Positions 53,367 to 63,663 of a stretch of 64,000 nt of DNA are shown here, one piece after another. How positions within the stretch are numbered: the stretch's first letter is position 1; the number at the start of each line of letters is the position of its first letter. Location: positions 142,640 through 206,639 of the forward strand of contig JAHDGJ010000003.1 in NCBI GenBank assembly GCA_020627705.1, read 5' to 3'. This stretch comes from Saprospiraceae bacterium. Lineage in GTDB: Bacteria; Bacteroidota; Bacteroidia; Chitinophagales; Saprospiraceae. The notes under the pieces were generated by a model. That model was not told the origin of the DNA. It saw only the letters and a program-made list of their open reading frames with translations, and ran no database searches. The position numbers were made by a program, and so were the translations under genes.

Positions 53367-55826
53367 ATGAAAGTTTTAAAATTTGGAGGCAGTTCCGTTA
53401 AAAACGCTACAAATATTCTTAAAGTCTATGAAATTTTGAAAACCCAGTTTCATAAGAACGGAGAATATACCGTGGTAGTTTCTGCTTTTGGAGGCGTAAC
53501 GGATGAACTAATTAAAATAAGTACGCTGGCCTCAAAGGGAAACAAACGATACGTCAGGATATTTTTAAAACTAAAAGAAAGACACTTAGCCACTGCTAAA
53601 GAACTTCTTAATGCTAAGTGGTATAAAATAGCATCCAAGCATCTAAATGAAAGTTTTCACTCCTTAGAAAAAGTGCTCAATGGGATTTTCTTAGTTCAAG
53701 AACTAACCCTAAAAACTAAAGACTATGTTCTAAGCTTTGGAGAAAGAAGTTCTGCATACATAATAGCCTGTGCATTAAGCCAAAGAGGCATAGAGTCAGA
53801 ATTTCTAGATGCCCGAGAAATAATTACCACAGACAAAAAATTTGGCAATGCCACAGTAAACTTCAGTCTTACTGGAAAAAAAATAAAGGCACTTTACAAA
53901 GATTCGACGAAGGTTAAAATTGTTACGGGATTTATTTCTGCAGACAAAGGAGGACTTACAACTACCTTAGGAAGAGGCGGATCTGATTATACGGCAGCCA
54001 TTTTAGCCAATGCACTTAATGCTAAGGTATTAGAAATTTGGACCGATGTTGACGGTATATTAACGGGAAATCCAAATAAGGTCAAACAAGCATTTACTAT
54101 TAACAACTTGTCGTATAGAGAGGCAATGGAGCTGTCTCATATGGGAGCAAAAGTCATTTATCCTCCAACCATTAAACCGGCCCTAAACAAAAACATACCC
54201 ATTAAAATTCGGAACACTTTTAATCCTTCATTTAGTGGGTCCATCATTGCTAAGGCGTCAAAAAACTCTGACTTTCACGAAATAACTGGATTGTCCAGTA
54301 TCTCAGGCATAAGTCTTTTGAACTTGCATGGCAGCGGAATGATAGACATAACGGGTATTCATACCCGACTTTTTTCGGCACTATCCAGAGAAGAAATAGA
54401 TGTGCTTTTTATTACAAAGGGTTCTTCAGAATATTCTATTTGTTTTGCCATTCATACAGATCAAAGAAAAAAGACAGAGGGAATTATTCAAAAAACTTTC
54501 GAAAACGAATTGAATAAAAAACTAATCAATGAAGTTTCGATAAAGGACGAAATGAGTATGATTGCTATTGTGAGTGAACAAATGCGAACTCAACCTGGTG
54601 TTGCGGGCAAACTCTTTGGCTCCTTAGGACGCGAAGGAATCAATGTGACTGCCATCGCTCAAGGCTCCTCCGAATTAAATATTACGTTTGTGATTAACAC
54701 AAAAGATGAAGAAAAGGCACTTAATCTAATTCATGACTCCTTCTTTTTGTCTCAAAATAAAATCATTCATCTATACCTTATTGGCGTTGGACTAATTGGT
54801 GGTACTTTATTAGAACAGATACAAAGGAAAACCAAAAGCCTAGAAAATGAAGACAAGATTCAAATTAAACTTTGTGGCATAAGCAACAGTGAGAAACAAT
54901 TGGTACAACCCAAAGGGATCTCGTTTAAAACTTGGAATAAAGAGCTAAGTAAAAAAGGTGTTGAAAGCAACAGCATAGCATTTCTAAAGGAAATTCAAAA
55001 TCTGAATTTACCCAACAGCATTTTGGTGGATGCCACTTCTTCAAAGAAAATCGCATCTCTTTATGCCGAGGCTTTAGAATCAAACATCTCAGTCATTACG
55101 CCAAACAAACTGGCCTCCTCTGGTCCTTTATCTAAATTTGAAGAATTAAAACAACTCGCCTTAAAACGAAACGTTTCCTTTTTATACGAAACCAATGTAG
55201 GCGCCGGTTTGCCTATTTTGTCGACCATAGAAAATTTAGTTTCTAGTGGGGATGAAATTGTTGAACTCAAAGCTGTTTTGTCTGGAACGATTTCATACAT
55301 CTTCAATTCTTTTTCCTCAAAAATTCCTTTTAGTAGTATTGTCAAGCAGGCACAAGAATTAGGCCTAACAGAACCTGACCCAAGGGATGATTTAAACGGT
55401 ACCGATGTAAAAAGAAAAATTACCATTTTAGCTAGAGCTGCTGGCTTTCCAGTTGAAATGTCTAATGTTGCCATGGAACAAATTGTAAAGCCTTCTGTGA
55501 TGAAAGCAAAAAATGTAGAAGATTTTTACATAAAACTTAAAGGCCAAGATGCGCATTTCGAAGAATTGGCAAAACAAACCGAAGCAAAGGGAAAGAAGTT
55601 AAGATATATTGCCGAACTTAAAAATGGTAAATGCAGTGTTAAACTGGTCGCAGTAAAAGAGGATGATCCATTTTATCATTTACAAGGCAGTGATAACTTA
55701 TTAGTGCTTTATACCAAAAGATATACCGAGCGTCCAATGATTATTCGAGGACCAGGTGCAGGAGCGAATGTAACTGCTGCTGGAGTCTTTGCAGAAATAA
55801 TGTCAGTTGCTAAAAAACGAATGTGA
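53367..55826 (+). CDS. thrA: Bifunctional aspartokinase / homoserine dehydrogenase
   Basis: An 819-residue fused enzyme: aspartokinase (about 1-290; KFGGSSV at 4-10 and TLGRGGSDYTA), two ACT-type regulatory domains (about 305-465; ISLLNLHGSGMIDITG, SEQMRTQPGVAGKLF), and homoserine dehydrogenase (about 470-810; LIGVGLIGGTLLEQ, TPNKLASSG, GLTEPDPRDDLNG). It commits aspartate to homoserine for threonine and methionine. Its 3' end overlaps thrB (ATGTGA). Upstream lie a promoter, SAM riboswitch and attenuator; a Thr/Ile leader peptide is not seen. Confidence 0.96.
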   Translation: MKVLKFGGSSVKNATNILKVYEILKTQFHKNGEYTVVVSAFGGVTDELIKISTLASKGNKRYVRIFLKLKERHLATAKELLNAKWYKIASKHLNESFHSLEKVLNGIFLVQELTLKTKDYVLSFGERSSAYIIACALSQRGIESEFLDAREIITTDKKFGNATVNFSLTGKKIKALYKDSTKVKIVTGFISADKGGLTTTLGRGGSDYTAAILANALNAKVLEIWTDVDGILTGNPNKVKQAFTINNLSYREAMELSHMGAKVIYPPTIKPALNKNIPIKIRNTFNPSFSGSIIAKASKNSDFHEITGLSSISGISLLNLHGSGMIDITGIHTRLFSALSREEIDVLFITKGSSEYSICFAIHTDQRKKTEGIIQKTFENELNKKLINEVSIKDEMSMIAIVSEQMRTQPGVAGKLFGSLGREGINVTAIAQGSSELNITFVINTKDEEKALNLIHDSFFLSQNKIIHLYLIGVGLIGGTLLEQIQRKTKSLENEDKIQIKLCGISNSEKQLVQPKGISFKTWNKELSKKGVESNSIAFLKEIQNLNLPNSILVDATSSKKIASLYAEALESNISVITPNKLASSGPLSKFEELKQLALKRNVSFLYETNVGAGLPILSTIENLVSSGDEIVELKAVLSGTISYIFNSFSSKIPFSSIVKQAQELGLTEPDPRDDLNGTDVKRKITILARAAGFPVEMSNVAMEQIVKPSVMKAKNVEDFYIKLKGQDAHFEELAKQTEAKGKKLRYIAELKNGKCSVKLVAVKEDDPFYHLQGSDNLLVLYTKRYTERPMIIRGPGAGANVTAAGVFAEIMSVAKKRM

Positions 55827-56755
55827 AAAAAGTAAAAGTATTTGCTCCCGCGTCCATTGGAAACGTAGCCATCGGATTTGATTTTTTAGGTCTGGCTTTA
55901 GAGCAACCTGGTGACGAATTAACCATTACCGAAGGAGATAAACCAGGAATTGTAATTCAAGAAATCATCGGGGACAATGGAAAACTTTCCAAAGACGTTC
56001 TAAAAAATACTGCATCGTTTGCTGCACATCGTTTGCTTCAACATTTGGGTCAAAGTGAAGTACCAGTGAAATTAACACTGCATAAAAAAATGGCTATGGG
56101 TACAGGTCTTGGATCCAGTGCTGCAAGCGCCGTTGCAGGAGTTTATGGAATGAATGAGTACCTCGGGTCCCCCTTATCAAAAAAAGAACTTTTGCCTTTT
56201 GCCGTAGAAGCAGAACAAATGGCGGATGGCGCATTTCATGCAGACAATGTAGCACCCTCCCTTTTGGGTGGGTTGGTTTTTGTCCGTCCAGAGAAAAGCC
56301 TTAATCACATTTGCCTCCCCATGCCTTGGGACTTAAGCATCGTTATGGTCTTTCCGCACATGCAAATTCTTACCAGTGAATCTAGAGCCGTATTAAAAAA
56401 AGAAATTGATCTAAAATCCTTTATTACGCAAGGTTGCAACATTATGCAATGTACCTCAGCACTATATACTGGAGATCTCGAACAATTTAGAGACGGGTTT
56501 AAAGATCTTATTATAGAGCCGCAACGCGCGCATTTGATTCCTGATTTTTATGACATCCGAGATATTGCTGAAAAAAACGAATGCATTGGTTATAGCATAA
56601 GCGGTGCAGGGCCTTCCCTATTTGCTTTGTTTGATCAGGAAGAATCCGCAAAAAATTATTTATCACAAGTGGAAAGCTATTTTGAGTCTAATCAAAAAAA
56701 GGCAGACTGCTTTATTTCCAAAGTCAATAACCAAGGAGCCAAAAGAATAGATTGA
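55823..56755 (+). CDS. thrB: Homoserine kinase
   Basis: A 310-residue GHMP kinase: start VKVFAPASIGNVAIGFDFLG, phosphate loop MGTGLGSSAASA, and GYSISGAGPSLFA at the C-terminal motif 3. It phosphorylates homoserine for threonine synthase. The start is GTG 55823, overlapping the thrA TGA by four bases (GTGA). The stop overlaps the thrC start (TGATG). Confidence 0.95.
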   Translation: MKKVKVFAPASIGNVAIGFDFLGLALEQPGDELTITEGDKPGIVIQEIIGDNGKLSKDVLKNTASFAAHRLLQHLGQSEVPVKLTLHKKMAMGTGLGSSAASAVAGVYGMNEYLGSPLSKKELLPFAVEAEQMADGAFHADNVAPSLLGGLVFVRPEKSLNHICLPMPWDLSIVMVFPHMQILTSESRAVLKKEIDLKSFITQGCNIMQCTSALYTGDLEQFRDGFKDLIIEPQRAHLIPDFYDIRDIAEKNECIGYSISGAGPSLFALFDQEESAKNYLSQVESYFESNQKKADCFISKVNNQGAKRID

Positions 56756-58053
56756 TGAAACTATATTCCACAAACGACACTAATAATGTAGTGGATCTCA
56801 AAACCGCGGTTTTAAAGTCTCTTGCTTCAGACAGAGGGCTTTATATGCCTCAGTTTATTCCAAAATTAAAAGAGTCCTTTTTTAACACATTGGATACTCA
56901 AAGCTTTCAAGAAATAGCATTTCAAGTCAGTGCTGCTCTAATGGAAAACTATATTTCAGCCAATGATTTAATGAAAGTTTGTCGAGATACCATACAATTT
57001 ACTGCGCCAGTAAAACATATAACCAACAATATTTCTACGCTAGAACTATTTCATGGACCGTCTCTAGCATTCAAGGATTTTGGTGCCCGATATATGGCTT
57101 CCTTAATGTCTCACTTCAATAAAGGTGCAGACAAAAAATTAACCATATTGGTCGCCACCAGTGGAGATACCGGAGGTGCAGTTGCTGCGGGATTTTATAA
57201 GGTGCCCAATGTCGAGGTAATTATACTTTATCCAAGTGGTAGAGTAAGTCCTCTTCAAGAAAAACAACTAACTGCCTTAGGAGAAAACATTGAAGCACTG
57301 GAGATCGATGGTAGTTTTGATGATTGTCAGTCCTTGGTTAAAAGTGCTTTTCTAGATGATGATTTAAATCGAGTTTATGCTTTGAGCTCAGCAAATTCTA
57401 TAAACATCGCTCGTTTGATTCCACAAAGTTTTTATTATTTCGAAGCATTCAAACAATTGCCAAAAAATAAGCCCATTGTATTTTGCGTGCCTAGTGGAAA
57501 TTTTGGAAACCTAACTGCTGGTTTAATAGCAAAAAAAATGGGACTCCCGGTGCATCAGTTTATAGCGGCGACCAATTTGAACAATGTTGTTCCTCAATAT
57601 TTAAAATCAGGAAAGTTTTTGCCGATGGAATCCATTGCGACAATTTCTAATGCAATGGATGTAGGCAACCCTTCTAATTTTCAGCGCATGCTAAAGCTTT
57701 ATCAGGATGACTGGAATGCTCTAACGCAAGACGTTGTAGGGTACTTTTGTGATGACCAAACAACTAGGTCAACCATGCTAAAGACGTATACTAATCATCG
57801 TTACGTACTTGATCCACATGGAGCCATTGGGTTTAAAGCGGCTGAAGATTATTTAGCGCATCATCCAAACACCCATGTTTGTTTTTTAGAAACAGCACAT
57901 CCTTCCAAATTTCTTGATGTCGTTGAAAACACGATAAAGTCGAAAATAAAAGTCCCTCAAAGACTTGCCCGATTAGAAAATGAAAAGAAAGTCGCTACTC
58001 AACTAGACAAAAATTTTGGAAACTTTAAATCATTTTTACTAACTAGAAAATGA
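56755..58053 (+). CDS. thrC: Threonine synthase
   Basis: A 432-residue PLP enzyme from ATG 56755 (a TTG one codon upstream is the alternative). The PLP lysine lies in LAFKDFGARYMA, the phosphate loop in SGDTGGAVAAGF and PSGNFGN. It converts O-phosphohomoserine to threonine. Coupled to thrB (TGATG). Ends 9 bp before the rnpA ATG. Confidence 0.95.
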   Translation: MKLYSTNDTNNVVDLKTAVLKSLASDRGLYMPQFIPKLKESFFNTLDTQSFQEIAFQVSAALMENYISANDLMKVCRDTIQFTAPVKHITNNISTLELFHGPSLAFKDFGARYMASLMSHFNKGADKKLTILVATSGDTGGAVAAGFYKVPNVEVIILYPSGRVSPLQEKQLTALGENIEALEIDGSFDDCQSLVKSAFLDDDLNRVYALSSANSINIARLIPQSFYYFEAFKQLPKNKPIVFCVPSGNFGNLTAGLIAKKMGLPVHQFIAATNLNNVVPQYLKSGKFLPMESIATISNAMDVGNPSNFQRMLKLYQDDWNALTQDVVGYFCDDQTTRSTMLKTYTNHRYVLDPHGAIGFKAAEDYLAHHPNTHVCFLETAHPSKFLDVVENTIKSKIKVPQRLARLENEKKVATQLDKNFGNFKSFLLTRK

Positions 58054-58062
58054 TTGCATGAT

Positions 58063-58449
58063 ATGCCTAAAATGAGCCTATCTAAAAACGAACGTTTAAA
58101 AAGTCGTAAGTCCATTGAGCTTCTTTTTCAAGAAGGGAAGAGTTTTGCCAAATTTCCTATCCGTGTAGTATATAATCTGCAAGAACCTTCAAAGGATAAT
58201 GTTCCAGTATTATTTGGGGTAAGTGTTAGCAAGCGCAATTTTAAAACAGCAGTGCACAGAAACCGAATAAAAAGACTCATGCGGGAAGCCTTCAGAACCC
58301 AATGCCAGAATCTTAGAGACGTAGTTAAAAATTTAGATCGTCAACTTATCCTTATGATGTTATTTCAAGGCAAATCACTTCCTAGTCAAGCCGAAATAAA
58401 TCTTGCAGTAGACAAACTACTGAGTATGCTGTCAAAAAAACTCCACTAA
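58063..58449 (+). CDS. rnpA: Ribonuclease P protein component
   Basis: A 128-residue basic protein with the RnpA core: FGVSVSKRNFKTAVHRNRIKRLMREAF region, written with the RNR box HRNRIKRLMREA. It binds the RNase P RNA in 5' tRNA maturation. ATG 58063 or 58072 could be used; an in-frame TTG lies just after the thrC stop. It sits at the end of the thr operon rather than near rpmH/dnaA, the classic location. Confidence 0.92.
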   Translation: MPKMSLSKNERLKSRKSIELLFQEGKSFAKFPIRVVYNLQEPSKDNVPVLFGVSVSKRNFKTAVHRNRIKRLMREAFRTQCQNLRDVVKNLDRQLILMMLFQGKSLPSQAEINLAVDKLLSMLSKKLH

Positions 58450-58479
58450 TTTTTATATCTCTAATGAGCGCTTTTCTTT

Positions 58480-60924
58480 CTATTCATCCCCACTGCTCAC
58501 ACGCTTAGATTCTTCCTCTATTCCCGTTTTTCTTTTACGGCTTCCTTTCAACTTAGTGTTTCCAAAATCGTAACCTAAACTAAGACCGACAGTACGGCTA
58601 TCCCAGTTTCCGCGACCTTCTCCAACCAATCCATTAAATTCGGAAACACCGGACCACCCTGATTGAAAGGTGATATCTTGAGCACTAATCTTTATATTTA
58701 GTTTGTTGAATTTCTTTTGGATACCTAAATTCAGCGAATAGCTTTCGTCGTACTTAAATACACCACCCCAAACACCAGGGCCGCTCCACCATCCACTAAT
58801 TTCTCCTTTGTATCCTTTTCCTAACTCAAATGTAGATTGCTGAAATATGTTATAAGAAAATGCCTGCACATCAACAATCCCACCTCCCTCGTTGGTATAA
58901 TCTGCCTGATTATCAATATAAGAAGCACCTGCATTTACAAACATACTCCATTTTGGACTAACGGTAAAGGGTGCTGAAACATTAAAATTATATATTTTCT
59001 GCTCAGCTAAATTATCCCAAGAAATAAAACTAGCTCTAGGGTCCGAATCATCAGGTCCAATCAAACGGGTAATTTGATCAGTGGTATAACTATAAGCCAA
59101 TTTAAAGTTGTATCTAAAGTTATACAGATAAGAGAGTTCAACATTACTCACTATCTCCGGCTGCAAAGTTTCGTTTCCTTTTTCAAAAGTCAATTCACTG
59201 ATTTGTGTCCGAAACGGGTTTAAGACATTGTAATCAGGTCTATTTATTCTTCTTCCATAATTTAAAGAGAATACCTTGTTTGGTTTGTGTTGATACGTCA
59301 ACCCTCCGCTAGGGAAATAATTTATATAATTCTGTTCTACAGGAGGTTGTTGCAGATCAGGGGTAAAAGCCATTAACTCGCCTTTACTATTTGTTTGTTC
59401 CACTCGAAGACCAGAGGTCATACTCCATTTATCGCTCAACTTTCTAGCATAACTCAAATATCCCGCAACAACTTTTTCTGAATAATCAAATTGATTTGAT
59501 CTAAGATTGTTTTGTACTAAATCTCCATTGATTTTATTGCTGAATAAAAATGTATTCTCTGTACGAACGTCGCTATATTTTGACCCAAGTCCCACCTTTC
59601 CGCCAAACATTTCTTTTTCGAAATCAATTTTGGCCGTTCCTATGTTGATGTCCACAGGTGTTTCCATAGTTATTGTTTCTGAGCTCAAAGCAGTGGTTCT
59701 ATTCAAGTCAGAGAAATACTCATTTGGCTGGGTAAAGAACGCATCGTTGACATATTTTCCATAATCCAAATCGACATTGATGCTCATGTCCTTTTCTCTA
59801 AACAAATAGTTGAGATTATATGTATTTTGGTCTCTTACAGAGTTTACCATACTTTCAGAAAACAACACACTATCAATTACTGTTGGAGTAATGGCCTGAG
59901 TAAGCAATATTTCATTAGAAATGTCTGAATCCTCTTCACTAAATGACCCGGTAACAATGAATCCAATGGTATGCTTTTCGTTAAGAAAAAAATCTGTGCC
60001 TATTCTAAAGCTTGGAGTTAATCCTTGATTGTTTATGACGTTGCTTTCTTCTAACCTTAATTCATTTTGAAAATTGGTAAAATCCATTCTATTCCATCTT
60101 CCCGCAGAAAAAAGTCCTGCACTTCCGAAAAAGTTAAGCTTATCGTTTCGGTAATTTCCAGACACATTGGCATTAGCTCTAGTTCTTCTTCCTTGAGTAT
60201 AATTGGTATTAATTCGGCCATTATAACCTAGAGCCTTTTGCTTCTTTAGAATGATGTCAATAATTCCAGCATTACCTTCCGCTTCATATTTTGCCCCAGG
60301 ACTTGTAATAATGTCAATACGGTCAATTTGTTCAGCTGGAATGTTCTCTAAATATGCGGTTAAATCGTCCCCAGAAAGTGGCAATCTTTTTCCATCTACA
60401 TAAAACAAAACCCCGGCTCTTCCGAGTACTACCACATTATTATTGTTATCTACCAAAACTCCCGGCGCCTTGCGCAATAAGCCCAATCCGTTGTCCCCGG
60501 CACTATTGATAGTTCCTTCAACATTAAACACAGTTTTGTCGGGTTTAACCTCTACCATCGCACGCTGTGCTGTCACTATTGCCGTTTCAAGCTCAATGCC
60601 TTTAGCAGCAAAGGCAATAGAACCGAGATCTAAGGTTTCATTTTCTAGAACATTTAGATCCGTTTTATCTACATCCGCAAAACCAATATAACTTGCGTTT
60701 AAACTGTAGGTCCCTGGCGTAATATTTGAAAATTGGAAAGCGCCTTTTTCATCGGACGTTTCTACTTTAATCAATAAGGTTTTGTCTGCATTGTAAAGAG
60801 CAATATTGGAGTAAATGACAGGATCATTGGCGTCATCAACAAGAACTCCCTTTATTATTCCGTTTTGAGCAAATGCTCCAAAAAACAATAAAAAACTAAA
60901 AATTATGGTGGTGGTGGTTTTCAT
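58480..60924 (-). CDS. Outer membrane beta-barrel receptor with CarboxypepD_reg-like domain
   Basis: An 814-residue protein with a signal peptide (to about GAFAQ), a carboxypeptidase-regulatory-like domain (about 22-105; GVLVDDANDPVIYSNIALYN, FQFSNITPGTYSLNASYIGF), a TonB-plug-like domain (about 130-225; DKTVFNVEG, LGRAGVLFYVDGKRL, DIITSPGAKYEAEGNAGI) and a C-terminal barrel (OMP_b-brl_3 type). It resembles TonB-dependent receptors that lack a clear SusD partner; the substrate is unknown. It stands alone, with its own promoter. Confidence 0.85.
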   Translation of the reverse strand: MKTTTTIIFSFLLFFGAFAQNGIIKGVLVDDANDPVIYSNIALYNADKTLLIKVETSDEKGAFQFSNITPGTYSLNASYIGFADVDKTDLNVLENETLDLGSIAFAAKGIELETAIVTAQRAMVEVKPDKTVFNVEGTINSAGDNGLGLLRKAPGVLVDNNNNVVVLGRAGVLFYVDGKRLPLSGDDLTAYLENIPAEQIDRIDIITSPGAKYEAEGNAGIIDIILKKQKALGYNGRINTNYTQGRRTRANANVSGNYRNDKLNFFGSAGLFSAGRWNRMDFTNFQNELRLEESNVINNQGLTPSFRIGTDFFLNEKHTIGFIVTGSFSEEDSDISNEILLTQAITPTVIDSVLFSESMVNSVRDQNTYNLNYLFREKDMSINVDLDYGKYVNDAFFTQPNEYFSDLNRTTALSSETITMETPVDINIGTAKIDFEKEMFGGKVGLGSKYSDVRTENTFLFSNKINGDLVQNNLRSNQFDYSEKVVAGYLSYARKLSDKWSMTSGLRVEQTNSKGELMAFTPDLQQPPVEQNYINYFPSGGLTYQHKPNKVFSLNYGRRINRPDYNVLNPFRTQISELTFEKGNETLQPEIVSNVELSYLYNFRYNFKLAYSYTTDQITRLIGPDDSDPRASFISWDNLAEQKIYNFNVSAPFTVSPKWSMFVNAGASYIDNQADYTNEGGGIVDVQAFSYNIFQQSTFELGKGYKGEISGWWSGPGVWGGVFKYDESYSLNLGIQKKFNKLNIKISAQDITFQSGWSGVSEFNGLVGEGRGNWDSRTVGLSLGYDFGNTKLKGSRKRKTGIEEESKRVSSGDE

Positions 60925-60940
60925 GGTTTAGTTTGAATTA

Positions 60941-60969
60941 TAAAGTTACACACTCTACTAAGGACCAAA
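60941..60969 (-). promoter_or_regulatory. Putative promoter of the outer membrane barrel gene
   Basis: On the minus strand TTTG (60966-60969) and TAACTTTA (60941-60948) are 17 bases apart, close to the Bacteroidota consensus; the ATG follows 16 bases downstream. Confidence 0.5.
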
Positions 60970-61036
60970 TCAATTGATCCGATAAATGCTTTAAAATATT
61001 ATACCAACGAAATTTGACTTTGGATTTATGGACGTA

Positions 61037-61468
61037 TTAATCTTCTTGCCCGTAGGATTCAAGCCATTGAATAGCTTCATCATATCCTTTTAACCCTTTA
61101 CCCACGATTACATGCTTTGCCGCTTGTGATATATACGAATGATGACGGTACGCTTCTCTTTCGTATATATTGCTTATATGTACTTCTACTACAGGAGAAG
61201 AGATGGCCAATATACTGTCCATTAAGGCAATAGAAGTATGCGTATATCCTGCAGCATTAAGAATAATACCATCAAAATCAAATCCTACTTCTTGTATTTT
61301 ATCAATCAACTGGCCTTCGTGATTTGATTGAAAATATGACAATTCTTGTTGTGCATGCTTTACACTTAAGGCATGAAAATAATCTTCAAAAGATTGATCC
61401 CCATAAATGTCCTGCTGTCTTTTACCAAGCAGGTTTAAATTAGGTCCATTAATGATTATAATTTTCAT
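61037..61468 (-). CDS. aroQ: Type II 3-dehydroquinate dehydratase
   Basis: A 143-residue AroQ: start IIIINGPNLNLLGKRQQDIYG with the mobile loop Arg17 and catalytic Tyr22, then NAAGYTHTS and VEVHISNIYEREAYRH. It converts 3-dehydroquinate to 3-dehydroshikimate in chorismate synthesis. Length matches the dodecameric type II family. It follows recQ by 5 bp on the same strand. Confidence 0.95.
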   Translation of the reverse strand: MKIIIINGPNLNLLGKRQQDIYGDQSFEDYFHALSVKHAQQELSYFQSNHEGQLIDKIQEVGFDFDGIILNAAGYTHTSIALMDSILAISSPVVEVHISNIYEREAYRHHSYISQAAKHVIVGKGLKGYDEAIQWLESYGQED

Positions 61469-61473
61469 TTTTA

Positions 61474-63663
61474 CTAGTTGGCATGCACTGTCATATACTT
61501 AATTCGAGCAACTTGAATTTCCTCTAAAGTAATATCTTCTTCCTTAAGCTCATCAAAAGCTAATTCAGGACTATCCGAATCTGCTTCCCCAAAATACTCG
61601 AAGATATCTTCCAAAACTTCTTCATCTACAATTTCTTCCAGAAAATAATCAATATTTAATCGTGTCCCAGAGTCTACAATTACATTCATTTCTTGCAGTA
61701 ATTCAGGAACATCCATTTTGACAGAACTCGCAATATCATCGAACGGAAGCTTCCTATCTATACCTTGAATGATTGCTACCTTGTTTTTAGATTTATCTGC
61801 CTTTTGCTTGATCACCAATTCTGTAGGTCTGGTAATTTGATTAGCCTCTACATAATCTTTAATTAGATGTATAAAAGCAGCAGCATACCTTTTGGCCTTT
61901 CCTTGACTAACGCCACTTATGTTAAGCATGTCTTCCTCAGATATGGGGTAATGCGTTGCCATGTCTTTAAGTGATGCCTCTTGAAAAATAACCCAAGGTT
62001 GTACTCCCTTCTTTTTGGCTTCGCTTTTTCGAAGCGACAACAATTCGTCAAATAAAACTTCATCTAAAGCCACTGAATTTTTAGCCTTAGTATAAATCTC
62101 TTCATTGTTCTCAGATACAAAATCACGATTTAATACTAGCATATAAGACACTGGCTTTTTTAAGAATGCTCTACCCTCTGCAGTCAATTTCAAAACGCCA
62201 TATTCTTCCACTTCTTTTCGCAAATAGCCTTCAGTAATAGCTCTTCGTACCAACGAATGCCAATACGATTCATCTTGGTCTTTACCTAAACCAAACTCCG
62301 ACTTAAGTTCTAAGCCAAAATCTATTAATTCGCTGGTATGGTTCCCAATTATAAAATCAACCAATGGCTTGAGGGTAAGTTTTTCTTTTAAAACTTCTAC
62401 AGCTTGCAAAGCGATTGCTAACTGATCTTTGGCTTCTTGTCGAGCTCTAGGATTTCGGCAATTATCACACATTTTAGAACAGTTCTTTTCGTCGAATGAC
62501 TCGCCAAAATACCGTAATACTTCCTTTCTCCGACAAGCACCACTTTCAGAAAAAGCCACTACTTCTTCCAATAATTGTCCTTGCATTTCTCTTTCTGCCA
62601 ATGGTTTGTCTTTTAGGAATTTTTCAAACCTCAAGACATCTTTATGAGAAAAGTATGCAATACATTTTCCTTCTAATCCATCTCTTCCCGCTCTTCCTGT
62701 TTCCTGATAATAATTTTCTAAACTTTTGGGGATATCATAATGAATAACATATCTCACATCCGGCTTATCTATTCCCATTCCAAAAGCAATGGTTGCAACA
62801 ATTACATGAACATCATCCATCAAAAACTCCTCTTGCACTTTTGCCCTTGTCTTTGTATCCATCCCAGCGTGATATGCCTTAGCTGCCACACCATTCATTC
62901 GAAGAAATTCTGATATCTCTTCTGTTGACTTCCTACTAAGTACATATACAATTCCAGATTGGTTAGGCTTTGATTTTACAAATTGTACGATTGACTTTTG
63001 TGCCTCTTCAGGATTGCTTTTGGGTCTTATTTCATAAAACAAATTATCTCTATTAAAAGAAGATTTGAAAAGTGGCGCATCTTCTATTCCCAAATTCTTT
63101 ACAATATCTGATTGCACTTTGGGTGTTGCTGTCGCTGTCAATGCCATAAGAGGAATATCAGAGGAAACATTATCAATCATTCCTCTAATTTTCCGGTAAA
63201 CAGGTCTAAAGTCATGACCCCACTCAGAAATACAATGCGCTTCATCTACAGCAAGAAAGGATATGTTTATAGATTTTAAAAGTTCTTGATTGGATTCTTT
63301 AGATAATGATTCAGGAGCCAAGTAAAGCAATTTTGTCTCCCCAGATTTTAAATCTTCGGCAACCTCATTTAATTGAGACTTATTGAGTGTTGAATTTAAA
63401 TAATGAGCCACAGAGTCCTTCCCATAATGCCCGCGAATTGCATCTACTTGATCTTTCATAAGTGCAATTAATGGAGAAATAATTATCGCCGTACCCTCAG
63501 ATATTAGGGCAGGCAACTGATAGCAAAGAGACTTACCTCCGCCAGTTGGCATAATAACAAAACAGTTGTTACCATCCATTACGGTTTGAATAATGCTTTC
63601 TTGTTCGCCTCTGAACGCATCATATCCAAAATACTGTTTTAAAGCAGATCGCAATTCACTCAT
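61474..63663 (-). CDS. recQ: ATP-dependent DNA helicase RecQ
   Basis: A 729-residue RecQ: SF2 core with Walker A PTGGGKS at 39-45, DEAH box in AVDEAHCISEWGHDFRP, motif VI QETGRAGRDG, the RecQ zinc-binding domain (CRRKEVLRYFGE, CSKMCDNC), an RQC winged helix (about 410-510) and an HRDC domain (about 525-605). A ~120-residue acidic C-terminal extension (EEIVDEEVLEDIFEYFGE) is present. It unwinds recombination and replication intermediates. It is followed by aroQ. Confidence 0.95.
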   Translation of the reverse strand: MSELRSALKQYFGYDAFRGEQESIIQTVMDGNNCFVIMPTGGGKSLCYQLPALISEGTAIIISPLIALMKDQVDAIRGHYGKDSVAHYLNSTLNKSQLNEVAEDLKSGETKLLYLAPESLSKESNQELLKSINISFLAVDEAHCISEWGHDFRPVYRKIRGMIDNVSSDIPLMALTATATPKVQSDIVKNLGIEDAPLFKSSFNRDNLFYEIRPKSNPEEAQKSIVQFVKSKPNQSGIVYVLSRKSTEEISEFLRMNGVAAKAYHAGMDTKTRAKVQEEFLMDDVHVIVATIAFGMGIDKPDVRYVIHYDIPKSLENYYQETGRAGRDGLEGKCIAYFSHKDVLRFEKFLKDKPLAEREMQGQLLEEVVAFSESGACRRKEVLRYFGESFDEKNCSKMCDNCRNPRARQEAKDQLAIALQAVEVLKEKLTLKPLVDFIIGNHTSELIDFGLELKSEFGLGKDQDESYWHSLVRRAITEGYLRKEVEEYGVLKLTAEGRAFLKKPVSYMLVLNRDFVSENNEEIYTKAKNSVALDEVLFDELLSLRKSEAKKKGVQPWVIFQEASLKDMATHYPISEEDMLNISGVSQGKAKRYAAAFIHLIKDYVEANQITRPTELVIKQKADKSKNKVAIIQGIDRKLPFDDIASSVKMDVPELLQEMNVIVDSGTRLNIDYFLEEIVDEEVLEDIFEYFGEADSDSPELAFDELKEEDITLEEIQVARIKYMTVHAN

